This document shows, piece after piece, positions 16,650-26,581 of a DNA stretch of 64,000 bases (position 1 is its first letter; each line of letters starts with the position of its first letter). A model generated the notes under the pieces. It saw nothing but the letters and a program-made list of their open reading frames with translations, did no database searches and was not told the DNA's origin. The stretch is from Xylanimonas protaetiae (GTDB lineage Bacteria; Actinomycetota; Actinomycetes; Actinomycetales; Cellulomonadaceae). The stretch spans positions 1,674,001-1,738,000 of the forward strand of contig NZ_CP035493.1 in assembly GCF_004135385.1 (NCBI RefSeq), given 5' to 3'. Both the position numbers and the translations under genes were made by a program.

Positions 16650-17410
16650 TGGGCGAGGCCTTCCAGACCACCGCCTTCTCCGGGTCGATGCTGCTCGCCG
16701 TCCCGGTGGCGATCCTCGCCGGCCTGGTGTCGTTCGCGTCGCCGTGCGTCCTGCCGCTCGTGCCCGGCTACGTCGGGTACGTCAGCGGCATGGCGGCGTC
16801 GTCGGTCGGGGGAACGGCGTCGCGCCGCGTCGGCCGGGGCCGCGTGCTGGGCGGGGTCGCCCTGTTCGTCGCCGGGTTCACCGTCGTGTTCGTCGCCTTC
16901 ATGGGCGCGGCCGGGGCCGTCGGGTCGCGGCTCGTGCAGTGGGAGGACACCCTCACGCGCGTGCTCGGCGTCGTCGTCCTGCTCATGGGGCTCGCGTTCC
17001 TGGGCGGCATCCCGTTCCTCCAGCGCGAGCGGCGCTTCCACGTGAGCCCGCGCGCCGGGCTGTGGGGTGCCCCGCTGCTGGGCGTCGTGTTCGGCCTGGG
17101 CTGGACGCCGTGCATCGGCCCGACCCTCACCGCCATCACGGCCCTCTCGCTCGACCAGGCGTCCGTGGGGCGCGGCGTCGCGCTCGGCGTCGCGTACTGT
17201 CTGGGGCTCGGCGTGCCGTTCCTGCTGGTCGCGCTGGGGCTGCAGTCCTCGCAGCGCATGCTCGGGTTCCTGCGCCGGCACCGGCTGGCGATGCTGCGCC
17301 TGGGCGGCGGGCTGCTCGTGCTCATCGGGCTCGCGCTCGTCACGGGGCTGTGGGGCGCGGTGATCCGGGCGATCCAGGGCTGGATCGGCGGCTGGGAGAC
17401 GGTGGTCTGA
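16649..17410 (+). CDS. ccdA: Cytochrome c biogenesis protein CcdA
   Basis: 253-residue, six-helix membrane protein that passes electrons from cytoplasmic thioredoxin across the membrane to ResA. The two conserved cysteines are Cys33 in FASPCVLPLVPGY and Cys155 in GLGWTPCIGPT. Start and stop overlap the neighbouring genes by the TGATG pattern, showing tight translational coupling in the System II operon. Confidence 0.94.
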   Translation: MGEAFQTTAFSGSMLLAVPVAILAGLVSFASPCVLPLVPGYVGYVSGMAASSVGGTASRRVGRGRVLGGVALFVAGFTVVFVAFMGAAGAVGSRLVQWEDTLTRVLGVVVLLMGLAFLGGIPFLQRERRFHVSPRAGLWGAPLLGVVFGLGWTPCIGPTLTAITALSLDQASVGRGVALGVAYCLGLGVPFLLVALGLQSSQRMLGFLRRHRLAMLRLGGGLLVLIGLALVTGLWGAVIRAIQGWIGGWETVV

Positions 17411-19194
17411 TGAGCGAGCGGACGCAGTACCGGCCCGAGGGGATCGCCGACGAGTTCGTCGCGGCCCCGGTCGAGCACGAGGTCCCGGCGGGCGTGCCCG
17501 GCGAGGGCGGTCAGCCGCGGCTCCCGGCGCTCGGCGTCGTCGGCTGGCTGCGCTGGACCTGGCGCCAGCTCACGTCGATGCGCGTCGCCCTGCTGCTCCT
17601 CATGCTGCTCGCCGTGGCCGCGGTGCCCGGCTCGATCCTGCCGCAGCGCGGCCCCAACCCCGACAAGGTGCTCCAGTACCTGGGCGACCACCCCACGAGC
17701 GGCCAGTGGCTCGACCGGTTCGGGTTCTTCGGCGTCTACACGTCGCCGTGGTTCAGCGCGATCTACCTGCTGCTGTTCGTCTCGCTCGTCGGGTGCATCC
17801 TGCCGCGCGCGGCGCAGCACGCCCGCAACCTGCGCGGCCGCCCGCCGCGCACGCCCGCGCGCTTCACGCGCTTCCCGGCGCAGGCGTCCGGCACGACGCC
17901 GGCGTCGCCCGACGACGTCGTCGCCGCCGTGGCGGGACGGCTGCGGCGCGGGCGCACGTTCCGCGTCGACGTCGGGCACGAGGAAGCGACGACGCGGCGG
18001 CCCGCCGCCCGGACGCTCGCCGCCGAGCGCGGGTACCTGCGCGAGAGCGGCAACCTCGTCTTCCACGTCGCGCTGCTCGGCCTGCTCGTCTCGGTCGCGC
18101 TCGGGCAGCTCTTCCACTACCGCGGGCAGGCCATCGTCACCGAGGGGCGCGGGTTCGCCAACGCCGTCGTCGACTACGACACGTTCGACAAGGGCGCGTG
18201 GTTCCGGGCCGAGGAGCTGCGGCCGTTCTCGCTCACGCTCGACTCGTTCACCTCGGAGTTCGCCAGCGACACCGTCGCGTTCGCGCAGGCCCGCGACTTC
18301 ACCGCGCACGTCACGGTGAGCGGCGCGGACGGCGCCGCTCCGGAGAGGACGACCATCAAGGTCAACCATCCGCTGACGATCGACGGCGCCAAGATCTACC
18401 TCCAGGGCAACGGCTTCGCGCCCGAGGTCACGGTCCGCGACGCCCAGGGCGAGGTCGCGTTCTCCGGGCGCGTGCCGTTCATCCCGCAGGACACGATGTA
18501 CACCTCGCGCGGCGTCATCAAGGTGCCCGACGTGAGCAAGGGCCTGGAGCAGATCGGCCTGACGGGCTACTTCCTGCCCACCGCCGTCGTCGACGACGCC
18601 GGCAACGCCCGCTCGGTGTTCCCGCAGCCGAACAACCCCATGCTCGTGCTCCAGGTGTGGACGGGCGACCTCGGGCTCGACGGCGGCGTGCCGCAGAACG
18701 TGTACAAGCTCGACACGGCGTCGATGACGGCGGCGACCGACGACGACGGCACGCGCTCCCAGGTGCTGCTCCAGCCTGGCCAGACCGTCGACCTGCCCGA
18801 CGGGCTCGGCACCATCTCGCTCGGCGCCGAGGTGCCGCGCTACGTCGCGCTCGACCTGCGCTACGACCCGTCGCTCGTCTGGGTGCTGACCTTCGCGCTG
18901 CTCGCCCTCGCCGGGCTGGGCGTCTCGCTCTTCACGCCGCGCCGCCGCGTCTGGCTGCGCGCCTGGGCCATGCCCGAGGGCGGCACGCGCGTCGAGCTCG
19001 CCGGCCTCGCGCGCGGCGACGACGCCGGGCTGCAGGGCGAGGTCGACCGCGCCCTCGCGGCCGTCCCCGGCCTGCCCGACGCCGCCACCGACGCCGCCAC
19101 CGCCACCGACACCGGCGCCGCCGCCACCACCGACCCGCCCGGGGACACCACCCCCGCCGCCACGGACCTGCACCACCAGGAGGATCCCCGATGA
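17410..19194 (+). CDS. resB: Cytochrome c biogenesis protein ResB (Ccs1)
   Basis: 594-residue component of the System II heme-lyase. Three hydrophobic helices lie in the N-terminal half (MRVALLLLMLLAVAAVPGS is the first) and one near residue 490, with a large extracytoplasmic domain between. It works with CcsB to attach heme to apocytochrome c. The C-terminal 40 residues are an Ala/Thr/Asp-rich low-complexity tail. The stop overlaps the ccsB start by four bases. Confidence 0.93.
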   Translation: MSERTQYRPEGIADEFVAAPVEHEVPAGVPGEGGQPRLPALGVVGWLRWTWRQLTSMRVALLLLMLLAVAAVPGSILPQRGPNPDKVLQYLGDHPTSGQWLDRFGFFGVYTSPWFSAIYLLLFVSLVGCILPRAAQHARNLRGRPPRTPARFTRFPAQASGTTPASPDDVVAAVAGRLRRGRTFRVDVGHEEATTRRPAARTLAAERGYLRESGNLVFHVALLGLLVSVALGQLFHYRGQAIVTEGRGFANAVVDYDTFDKGAWFRAEELRPFSLTLDSFTSEFASDTVAFAQARDFTAHVTVSGADGAAPERTTIKVNHPLTIDGAKIYLQGNGFAPEVTVRDAQGEVAFSGRVPFIPQDTMYTSRGVIKVPDVSKGLEQIGLTGYFLPTAVVDDAGNARSVFPQPNNPMLVLQVWTGDLGLDGGVPQNVYKLDTASMTAATDDDGTRSQVLLQPGQTVDLPDGLGTISLGAEVPRYVALDLRYDPSLVWVLTFALLALAGLGVSLFTPRRRVWLRAWAMPEGGTRVELAGLARGDDAGLQGEVDRALAAVPGLPDAATDAATATDTGAAATTDPPGDTTPAATDLHHQEDPR

Positions 19195-20150
19195 CCACCG
19201 CGCAGATCGGCGAGCTGTCCACGCTGCTCGTCTGGGGCGCGCTCGTGTCGCTGACGATCGCGCTCGTCGCCTTCGCCGTCGACCTCGCCCGTCGCACCGA
19301 CGTGCGCGCCGAGCACCGCGTCGCCGAGCCCGCTCTCGTCGGGGCGTCGCAGGACGCCGCCCCGCGCGCGCAGGCCGACCTCCCCACCGCGCCCCCGCGT
19401 CGTCGGGCCGCCGGCATCGCCATGTCCACGACGTCGCTCGGCGCGCTGCTGCTGCTCGCGGGGATCGTGACCCGCGGCATCGCCGCGGGCCGCACCCCGT
19501 GGGCGAACATGTACGAGTTCACGCTCGTCGGGTCGTTCGTGGCGGTCGCGGTGTTCCTCGTCGTCAACGCGCGCCGCGACGTGAGGTTCCTCGGGGCGTT
19601 CGTCACGGGCCTCGCCGCCGTGTTCCTCACGCTCGGGCTCAACGTCTTCTACATCGCCGCGATGGGCGTGCAGCCGGCGCTCCAGTCCTACTGGCTCGTG
19701 CTGCACGTGGGTGTCGCGATCACCGCGACAGGCGTGTTCACGGTGGCCTTCACGGCCTCGGTGCTCCAGCTGCTGCGCACCGCGCGCGACGCCGGCTCCG
19801 GCTGGCTGGGCACCTGGCACTGGCTCGACCGCGTGCCCGCGCCCGCGTCGCTCGAGGCGCTGAGCTTCCGCCTCAACGCCGTCGGGTTCGTGCTGTGGAC
19901 CTTCACCATCATCGGCGGGGCCATCTGGGCCGAGCACGCCTGGGGCCGCTACTGGGGCTGGGACCCCAAGGAGACCTGGTCGTTCGTGATCTGGGTCGTC
20001 TACGCCGCCTACCTGCACGCGCGCACGACGCGCGGCTGGTCGGGCTCGCGCGCGGCGTGGTTCGTCGTCGTCGGGTTCGCGTGCGTGCTGTGGAACTTCA
20101 CGGGCGTGAACCTGGTGTTCAACGGCAAGCACAGCTACTCAGGGCTCTGA
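19191..20150 (+). CDS. ccsB: Cytochrome c biogenesis protein CcsB (CcsA/ResC family)
   Basis: 319-residue multi-helix membrane heme-handling protein. The tryptophan-rich heme-binding motif WGRYWGWDPKETW is near residue 265, and conserved histidines flank it (VLHVG, NGKHSY). It partners ResB as the System II cytochrome c synthetase. Last gene of the operon; the convergent gene's stop is about 35 bases away. Confidence 0.95.
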   Translation: MTTAQIGELSTLLVWGALVSLTIALVAFAVDLARRTDVRAEHRVAEPALVGASQDAAPRAQADLPTAPPRRRAAGIAMSTTSLGALLLLAGIVTRGIAAGRTPWANMYEFTLVGSFVAVAVFLVVNARRDVRFLGAFVTGLAAVFLTLGLNVFYIAAMGVQPALQSYWLVLHVGVAITATGVFTVAFTASVLQLLRTARDAGSGWLGTWHWLDRVPAPASLEALSFRLNAVGFVLWTFTIIGGAIWAEHAWGRYWGWDPKETWSFVIWVVYAAYLHARTTRGWSGSRAAWFVVVGFACVLWNFTGVNLVFNGKHSYSGL

Positions 20151-20184
20151 CCGTCCGCGGCCGTCTCCGCGAGCCCGGGGCGGC

Positions 20185-20538
20185 TCAGTGCGTCGGGTCG
20201 CCCGGGTCGCCGGTGCGGCCCTCGCGGCGGCGGCGCTCCCGCTCCGCCTGCTGCTTGAGGCGCCACAGGAACTCGGGGTCGTCGTCGGGTGCGAGGGGGC
20301 CCTCGCGGCGCGGGCCGCTGCTCTGCCGGCCCCGCCCGCCCTGCGGTGCCGCCGCGGGGCCGGACGCGCGCCGGAAGATGATCCACGCGAGCCCGCCGAT
20401 CACGGGCACCACCACGATCAGCACCGCCCACAGCCACTTGGGCAGCCCGCCCGTCTCCTCCTTGCGCGCGCCGGCGAGGTCGGCCAGCGCGTAGACGGCG
20501 AGGCCGATGATGGCGAGGGTGAGGATCACGCGGGGCAT
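20185..20538 (-). CDS. Small membrane protein with PLDc_N domain
   Basis: 117-residue protein with two hydrophobic helices (VILTLAIIGLAVYALADL and WLWAVLIVVVPVIGGLAWII), the pattern of the phospholipase D/nuclease N-terminal (PLDc_N) membrane family. A charged tail from about residue 60 ends in FLWRLKQQAERERRRREG. The catalytic PLD domain is absent. ATG at 20538. Function unknown; it lies between the ccs operon and the menA region. Confidence 0.8.
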   Translation of the reverse strand: MPRVILTLAIIGLAVYALADLAGARKEETGGLPKWLWAVLIVVVPVIGGLAWIIFRRASGPAAAPQGGRGRQSSGPRREGPLAPDDDPEFLWRLKQQAERERRRREGRTGDPGDPTH

Positions 20539-20592
20539 GTCCACAGCGTAGGCCGGTCCGGGAGCCCCGTGGGGGGCGCTTACCCTGGTTCC

Positions 20593-20859
20593 GTGCCACT
20601 CGTCGTGTACTCCCTCTGGCGGCTCGCGCTCCTCGCGGTCGTGTTCGTCGTCGTGTGGGCGGCCGGTGCGGACCCGCTGCTCGCGGGCGTCGTCGCCGTC
20701 GTCGTCGCCGCGCTGGTGAGCTACCTGCTGCTGCGCCGGCAGCGCGACGCGAGCGCCGCCTGGATCGCGCAGCGCGTGGCGTCCCGCACGAAGCACCAGA
20801 CCGCGTTCTCCCGCGCGGTGGCCGAGGACGAGGCGGCGGAGGACGAGGCCGCGAGCTGA
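20593..20859 (+). CDS. DUF4229 domain membrane protein
   Basis: 88-residue protein with two hydrophobic helices, then an Arg-rich turn LLLRRQRDASAAWIAQRV and an acidic end. It matches the DUF4229 family commonly encoded next to menA in actinobacteria. Start GTG at 20593. Convergent with menA, only 18 bases between stops. Function unknown; the neighbourhood hints at a role in menaquinone synthesis, but no direct evidence is visible. Confidence 0.8.
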   Translation: MPLVVYSLWRLALLAVVFVVVWAAGADPLLAGVVAVVVAALVSYLLLRRQRDASAAWIAQRVASRTKHQTAFSRAVAEDEAAEDEAAS

Positions 20860-20877
20860 CGCCCGCGGCGACCCGGG

Positions 20878-21753
20878 TCAGGCGCCCAGCGCCAGGCCGA
20901 CCGCCAGCAGGACCCCGTAGGCCAGCTCGTACATGCCCGTGCCCGCCAGGACCGGGACCAGCAGCTTGCCGCGGGCGCCCGCCAGGACGGGCAGCGACAG
21001 CAGCACCGCCGGCAGGCTGAGCAGCAGCACCCCGAGCGCCCAGGGCGACCAGATCCCGGCCAGGGCGCCGAGCAGCAGCGGCACCCCGAGCATCGTCACG
21101 TACGCCTGGCGCGCCCGCGCGTCCCCCAGCCGCACGGCCAGCGTGCGCTTGCCCGCGACGACGTCGGTGGGGATGTCGCGCAGGTTGTTGACCATGAGCA
21201 GCGCGCACGCGATGAGCCCGACGCCGACGGCGCCGAGCACCGACGGGCCGGTGACGCGCCCGGCCTGCGTGAACGTGGTGCCCAGCGTGGCCACGAGGCC
21301 GAAGAACACGAAGACGCCCACCTCGCCCAGCCCCGCGTACCCGTACGGGCGCTTGCCGCCCGTGTAGTACCAGGCTGCCACGATCGCGGCCGCGCCGACG
21401 GCGAGCAGCCACCACTGGCCGCTCAGCCACGTCAGCAGCAGGCCGAGCACGGCCGCGACGCCGAACGCCGCGAACGCGGCCGCCTTGACGTGCCCCGGCC
21501 GGGCCAGGCCCGACGCCGTCAGGCGCAGCGGGCCGACGCGGTCGAGGTCGGTGCCGCGCACGCCGTCGGAGTAGTCGTTGGCGTAGTTGACGCCCACCTG
21601 GAGCGCGAGCGCCACGCCGAGGGCGAGCAGCGCCCGGCCTGCCGAGAACCCGCCGGCGAGGGCCGCGGCCCCGGAGCCCACGAGCACGGGCGAGGCGGCG
21701 GCGGGCAGGGTGCGGGGGCGGGCCCCGGCGACCCACTCGGCAGGGGTGGCCAT
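20878..21753 (-). CDS. menA: 1,4-dihydroxy-2-naphthoate polyprenyltransferase
   Basis: 291-residue UbiA-superfamily membrane prenyltransferase that joins DHNA to a polyprenyl chain to give demethylmenaquinone. The first Asp-rich motif is NYANDYSDG (56-64) and the second is DIPTDVVAGKRT near residue 190. About eight to nine helices are visible. The ATG at 21753 follows GAGGAGCA. menE lies 60 bases downstream on the same strand order (menE upstream in transcription), so they may share a transcript. Confidence 0.95.
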   Translation of the reverse strand: MATPAEWVAGARPRTLPAAASPVLVGSGAAALAGGFSAGRALLALGVALALQVGVNYANDYSDGVRGTDLDRVGPLRLTASGLARPGHVKAAAFAAFGVAAVLGLLLTWLSGQWWLLAVGAAAIVAAWYYTGGKRPYGYAGLGEVGVFVFFGLVATLGTTFTQAGRVTGPSVLGAVGVGLIACALLMVNNLRDIPTDVVAGKRTLAVRLGDARARQAYVTMLGVPLLLGALAGIWSPWALGVLLLSLPAVLLSLPVLAGARGKLLVPVLAGTGMYELAYGVLLAVGLALGA

Positions 21754-21813
21754 GGTGGTGGTGCTCCTCGTGCGTCGTCGTGCGGGGGCGGGCGGCCCCG
21801 GTGGCGCGCCGCG

Positions 21814-23034
21814 TCAGTGCGCGGCGGCAGCCTCGGCGACCGCCCGGCGGTCGACCTTGCCGGGGCCGCGCAGCGGCAGGGAGCCGGTGACGTAGACCCG
21901 TCGCGGGGCCGACGGCGCCCCCAGCCTAGCCGCGACGGCGGCGCGCACCGGGGCCAGCACCTCGGGGGGCAGCGGCGCGAACGCCCCGCTCGGCGCGTCC
22001 TGCGTCGCGACGACGGCGACGAGCGCCTGCCCCCACTCGGCGTCGGGTACGCCGACGACGCAGACCTCGGCGCCCCGCACCCCGAGCACCCCCGGGAGCA
22101 CCTCGGCCAGCACCGCCTCGACGGCCGCCGGGGCGACGTTGACCCCGCCCGTGACGACGACGTCGTCGGCCCGGCCGAGCACGGCGAGCACCCCGGCGTC
22201 GAGCGTGCCGAGGTCGGACGTGCGGAACCAGCGGGTGCCGTCGTCGTCGGTGCGGAACACGGCGGCCGTCGCGTCGGGGTCGCCGACGTAGCAGGCGGCG
22301 AGCGTCGGGCCGGCGATCTCCACGACGCCGGGGCCGCCCGCGGCGGCGAGGCGCAGGCGGACCCCCGTCAGCGGGACGCCGTCGTAGACGCAGCCGCCCG
22401 CCGTCTCGGACATGCCGTACGTGCGCACCACGGGCACGCCGAGCGCGAGCGCGCGGGCCAGGAGCGGGGGCGGCGTCGCTGCGCCGCCCAGCAGCACCGA
22501 GCCGCACCGGGCCAGGGCCTCGAGCCCTGCGGGCGCCCCGTCGTCGGCGGCCGCGAGCACGCGGTGCAGCTGCGTGGGGACCAGGGAGACGTGGACGGGC
22601 GCGTCGTCGACGAGCGCCGGCGCGAGCAGGGCGGCGAGGCCGTCCGGCGTGAAGCGCGCGCCGGGCTCCGCGGCGACGAGGGGCGTCGGGACTCCGGCGT
22701 CGGCGGCGAGCAGCGAGCGCATGACCACCTGGACGCCGGCCACGTGCGTGGCGGGCAGCGACAGCACCCAGCGGCCGGGGCCGCCGAGCCGCTCGTGCGT
22801 GGCCGTCGCGGACGCGCGCAGGGCCGCGGCGGTGAGCGCGACCTCGCGCGGCGTGCCCGTCGAGCCGGACGTCCGCACCACGACGGCGGTGCCGTCCGGG
22901 AGGTCGCCGGCGTGCAGCCGGGCGAGCGGGGCGAGTGCCGGCCCGCCGTCGAGCGCGCCGCGCAGCTGGCGCGCGATCGTCCCGACGCTGGCGGGCAGAG
23001 GCGCGTGTTCCACGCCGATCAGGGTAAGTGTCAC
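21814..23034 (-). CDS. menE: O-succinylbenzoate-CoA ligase
   Basis: 406-residue AMP-forming acyl-CoA synthetase. Phosphate-binding VVRTSGSTGTPREV, adenine-binding YGMSETAGG, TSDLG and the hinge GRADDVVVTGGVNV are present, with the catalytic Lys in GPGKVDRR. It activates o-succinylbenzoate for MenB. It is slightly short for the family. The start is uncertain: GTG at 23034 or 23043, or a GTG nearer VEHAPLP; none has a strong ribosome-binding site. Flanking men genes fix the assignment. Confidence 0.88.
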   Translation of the reverse strand: MTLTLIGVEHAPLPASVGTIARQLRGALDGGPALAPLARLHAGDLPDGTAVVVRTSGSTGTPREVALTAAALRASATATHERLGGPGRWVLSLPATHVAGVQVVMRSLLAADAGVPTPLVAAEPGARFTPDGLAALLAPALVDDAPVHVSLVPTQLHRVLAAADDGAPAGLEALARCGSVLLGGAATPPPLLARALALGVPVVRTYGMSETAGGCVYDGVPLTGVRLRLAAAGGPGVVEIAGPTLAACYVGDPDATAAVFRTDDDGTRWFRTSDLGTLDAGVLAVLGRADDVVVTGGVNVAPAAVEAVLAEVLPGVLGVRGAEVCVVGVPDAEWGQALVAVVATQDAPSGAFAPLPPEVLAPVRAAVAARLGAPSAPRRVYVTGSLPLRGPGKVDRRAVAEAAAAH

Positions 23035-23094
23035 GGCGTGCACGGGCGGCGCCGGTCGCACCGCATAGGGTGGCGCCAACCGAGGAGGATCTTG

Positions 23095-24162
23095 ATGACG
23101 AGGCGACCCCTGGCAGCCCTGAGCGGGGTGCTGGCCCTGGCGCTCACCCTGAGCGCGTGCTCGGCCGACGAGCCCGCCGCCGTGACCGTGACGGCCACCC
23201 CGAGCCCCGACGCGACACGCGTCGCCCCGCCGGAGCCGGTGGTGCCCGCCGAGCCGGTCGTGTGGCCGCTCACGGGTGTGGAGACCGCGGAGGTCGCGCA
23301 GCGCCCGGCGCTCGCCGTCAAGGTGGAGAACGCGCGCGAGGCACGCCCGCTGACGGGCCTGGAGAAGGCCGACACGGTGTGGGAGCAGACCGTCGAGGGC
23401 GGCATCACCCGCTTCGTGGCCGTCTACCAGTCGCAGCTGCCCGACACGGTGGAGCCCGTGCGCTCCGTGCGGCCCATGGACGCCGGCATCGTGGCCCCGC
23501 TGGGCGGCCTCCTGGCCTTCTCGGGCGGCCAGGCGCGGTTCGTCAACGAGGTCAGGGACGCGGGCGTCCAGATCGTGTCGATGGACGCCGGGAACGGCGG
23601 GTTCTCCCGCGACCGGTCGCGGCGTGCGCCGCACAACGTCGTCGGCAACATCCAGACGTTCCTCGGGCAGGCCCGCGACGACCGCAAGGTGCCGCCGCCC
23701 GCCCAGTTCGCGTTCGCGAAGCCGGGCGAGCCGTCGTCCGCGGAGACCGCCGGCACGCCGGCGTCGCTGCTGGACATCACCTTCTCGCGCATGCAGCGCA
23801 CGAAGTGGAGCTGGGACGCGGCGTCGGGCACGTGGCAGCGCAGCGACGGCGACACCCCGTCCGTCTCGTCGGCCGGCGTGCGCCTGGCCGCGACGAACGT
23901 GGTCGCGCTCACGGTGAACCAGGTCGACACCGGCACCGTCGACCCGTCGGGCACCGCCGTGCTGGAGACGAAGATGGTCGACTCCGGCGAGGGCTTCGTC
24001 GCCAGCGCGGGCAAGACCGTCCCCGTCCACTGGTCCAAGCCCGCGGTCGACGCCCCGCTGCTGCTGACGGCCGCCGACGGGTCGCCGATCACGCTCCAGC
24101 CCGGGAACACGTGGGTGCAGCTCGTCCCCAAGAGCACGGGGACCTGGACGGTCGCCCCCTGA
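23095..24162 (+). CDS. DUF3048 domain lipoprotein
   Basis: 355-residue putative lipoprotein. A signal peptide ends in the lipobox LSAC, followed by a Thr/Pro-rich linker, then the two DUF3048 regions (PALAVKVENAREARPLTGLE and SRRAPHNVVGNIQ are typical). The family resembles YerB of Bacillus and is exported; molecular function is unknown. ATG at 23095 follows GAGGAGG. It is inserted on the opposite strand between menE and menB. Confidence 0.9.
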   Translation: MTRRPLAALSGVLALALTLSACSADEPAAVTVTATPSPDATRVAPPEPVVPAEPVVWPLTGVETAEVAQRPALAVKVENAREARPLTGLEKADTVWEQTVEGGITRFVAVYQSQLPDTVEPVRSVRPMDAGIVAPLGGLLAFSGGQARFVNEVRDAGVQIVSMDAGNGGFSRDRSRRAPHNVVGNIQTFLGQARDDRKVPPPAQFAFAKPGEPSSAETAGTPASLLDITFSRMQRTKWSWDAASGTWQRSDGDTPSVSSAGVRLAATNVVALTVNQVDTGTVDPSGTAVLETKMVDSGEGFVASAGKTVPVHWSKPAVDAPLLLTAADGSPITLQPGNTWVQLVPKSTGTWTVAP

Positions 24163-24170
24163 CCCCGAGG

Positions 24171-25145
<975 letters not shown>

Positions 25146-25180
25146 GAGGGCCAGCCTACGGTCGGGCCGCGCGACCACCG

Positions 25181-25202
25181 CCTTGTGACGACATTCACAA
25201 GG
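25181..25202. promoter_or_regulatory. Candidate Rex (or Crp-type) operator, menB / small ORF gap
   Basis: CCTTGTGA - CGACAT - TCACAAGG, a perfect 8-bp inverted repeat. The inner 18 bases match the Rex box TTGTGAA-N4-TTCACAA at 13 of 14 defined positions. They also contain a perfect Crp-type TGTGA-N6-TCACA. The right half-site is nearly identical to the one at 36879-36887 before menJ-nuo. It lies between divergent menB and the 57-residue ORF. Confidence 0.7.
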
Positions 25203-25256
25203 GCATTTTCGCGTCAGGAGCGGGTTCGGCGGGCGCCGGGGAGTGACGATAGACAC

Positions 25257-25430
25257 ATGAGCAACCTGCTGACCCGCGAGGTGCTCGACTCGGCAGTGAT
25301 CGATCGGGACCTCTCGCATGATCTGTACACCTATGCCGCCCAGGTCCGAGGGCGCGCGACCGAGGACGACCACCCGCGCGTGATCGGCACGCTGGACTTC
25401 CACCCCTGGCTGTGCGAGTTCACCGACTGA
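25257..25430 (+). CDS. Small hypothetical protein, 57 residues
   Basis: Short ORF from ATG at 25257 to TGA at 25428-25430, encoding an acidic, soluble, unrecognised protein (MSNLLTREVLDSAVIDRDL... ends HPWLCEFTD). Codon usage is less extreme in G/C third positions than its neighbours. It has no signal peptide or membrane helix and one Cys near the end. It lies between divergent menB and menC with a Rex/Crp-like palindrome 55 bases upstream, so it may be redox-regulated. A real small gene is likely but not proven. Confidence 0.55.
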   Translation: MSNLLTREVLDSAVIDRDLSHDLYTYAAQVRGRATEDDHPRVIGTLDFHPWLCEFTD

Positions 25431-25489
25431 CGCGCGCCCCCGGTCGCACGCGGGGACGGTCCGCTGACCCCGGCCCGTACGCTGGCACC

Positions 25490-26581
25490 GTGACTCGCGG
25501 TCCTGTGCCCTCGCCCGTCGTCTGGTCGACGCCGCTGCGGACCCGGTTCCGCGGCCTCGACACGCGCGACGGCGTGCTGCTCCGCGGCGACGCCGGCTGG
25601 GGCGAGCTGAGCCCCTTCTGGGACTACGACGACGCCGAGTCCGCCCCCTGGCTGCGCTGCGCGCGCGAGGCCGCCGACGTCGGCTGGCCCGCCCCCGTGC
25701 GCTCCGCCGTCCCCGTCAACGTGACCGTGCCCGCCGTCGGGCCCGAGCAGGCGCGCGCCATCGTGCTCGCCTCCGGCGGGTGCCGCACCGCGAAGGTCAA
25801 GGTCGCCCAGCGCTCCCTGCCCGGCGGCGCCTCCCTGCACGCCGTCGACGGGTCGCGCCCGGGCGAGCTCGAGCCCGTCGCGGCCGAGGTGGAGCGCGTC
25901 GCCGCGGTCCGCGAGGCCTTCGCCGAGCTCTACGGCCCCGGCGTCGGCCGCATCCGCGTGGACGCCAACGGCGGCTGGACCGTCGCCGAGGCCGTCGCGC
26001 ACCTGCGCGAGATCGACGCCGCCGCCGGCGGGCTGGAGTACGCCGAGCAGCCCTGCGCCACCGTCGAGGAGCTCGCCGCGCTGCGCCGGCTCGTCGACGT
26101 GCCCGTCGCCGCCGACGAGTCGATCCGCCGCGCGTCCGACCCGTTGCGCGTCGTCGCGCTCGACGCCGCCGACGTCGTCGTGCTCAAGGTGCAGCCGCTC
26201 GGCGGCGTGCGCGCCTGCCTCGACCTCGCCGAGCAGGTCGGTCTGCCCGTCGTCGTGTCGTCCGCGCTGGAGTCCTCCGTCGGCCTCGCGGCCGGGGTGG
26301 CGCTCGCGGCCGCGCTGCCCGAGCTGCCGTACGCGTGCGGGCTCGCGACGTCGCAGCTCTTCGCCCACGACGTCGTCGCCGACCCGCTGCTGCCCGTCGA
26401 CGGGGCGCTGCCCGTGCTCCCCGCCGGCGACCCGCGCCTGGAGCCGGACGCCGCCGCCCTCGCCGGTGCCGCGCCCTCCGACGCGGTGCGCGCCCGCTGG
26501 CACGACCGCGCCGCGCGGCTCGGCGCGCTGCTCGACGCGGCCCCGGCCGTGCCGTCCGCGGACCGGGAGGGGGCGCGGTGA
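25490..26581 (+). CDS. menC: o-Succinylbenzoate synthase
   Basis: 363-residue enolase-superfamily dehydratase forming o-succinylbenzoate from SHCHC. The KxK acid/base is in RTAKVKVAQ, metal ligands are in VDANGGW, EYAEQP and VAADES, and the last catalytic Lys is in VVLKVQPLGG. GTG at 25490 is chosen because homology starts within a few codons. The stop overlaps the menD start (GTGA at 26578-26581), so menC-menD are one transcript. Confidence 0.93.
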   Translation: MTRGPVPSPVVWSTPLRTRFRGLDTRDGVLLRGDAGWGELSPFWDYDDAESAPWLRCAREAADVGWPAPVRSAVPVNVTVPAVGPEQARAIVLASGGCRTAKVKVAQRSLPGGASLHAVDGSRPGELEPVAAEVERVAAVREAFAELYGPGVGRIRVDANGGWTVAEAVAHLREIDAAAGGLEYAEQPCATVEELAALRRLVDVPVAADESIRRASDPLRVVALDAADVVVLKVQPLGGVRACLDLAEQVGLPVVVSSALESSVGLAAGVALAAALPELPYACGLATSQLFAHDVVADPLLPVDGALPVLPAGDPRLEPDAAALAGAAPSDAVRARWHDRAARLGALLDAAPAVPSADREGAR

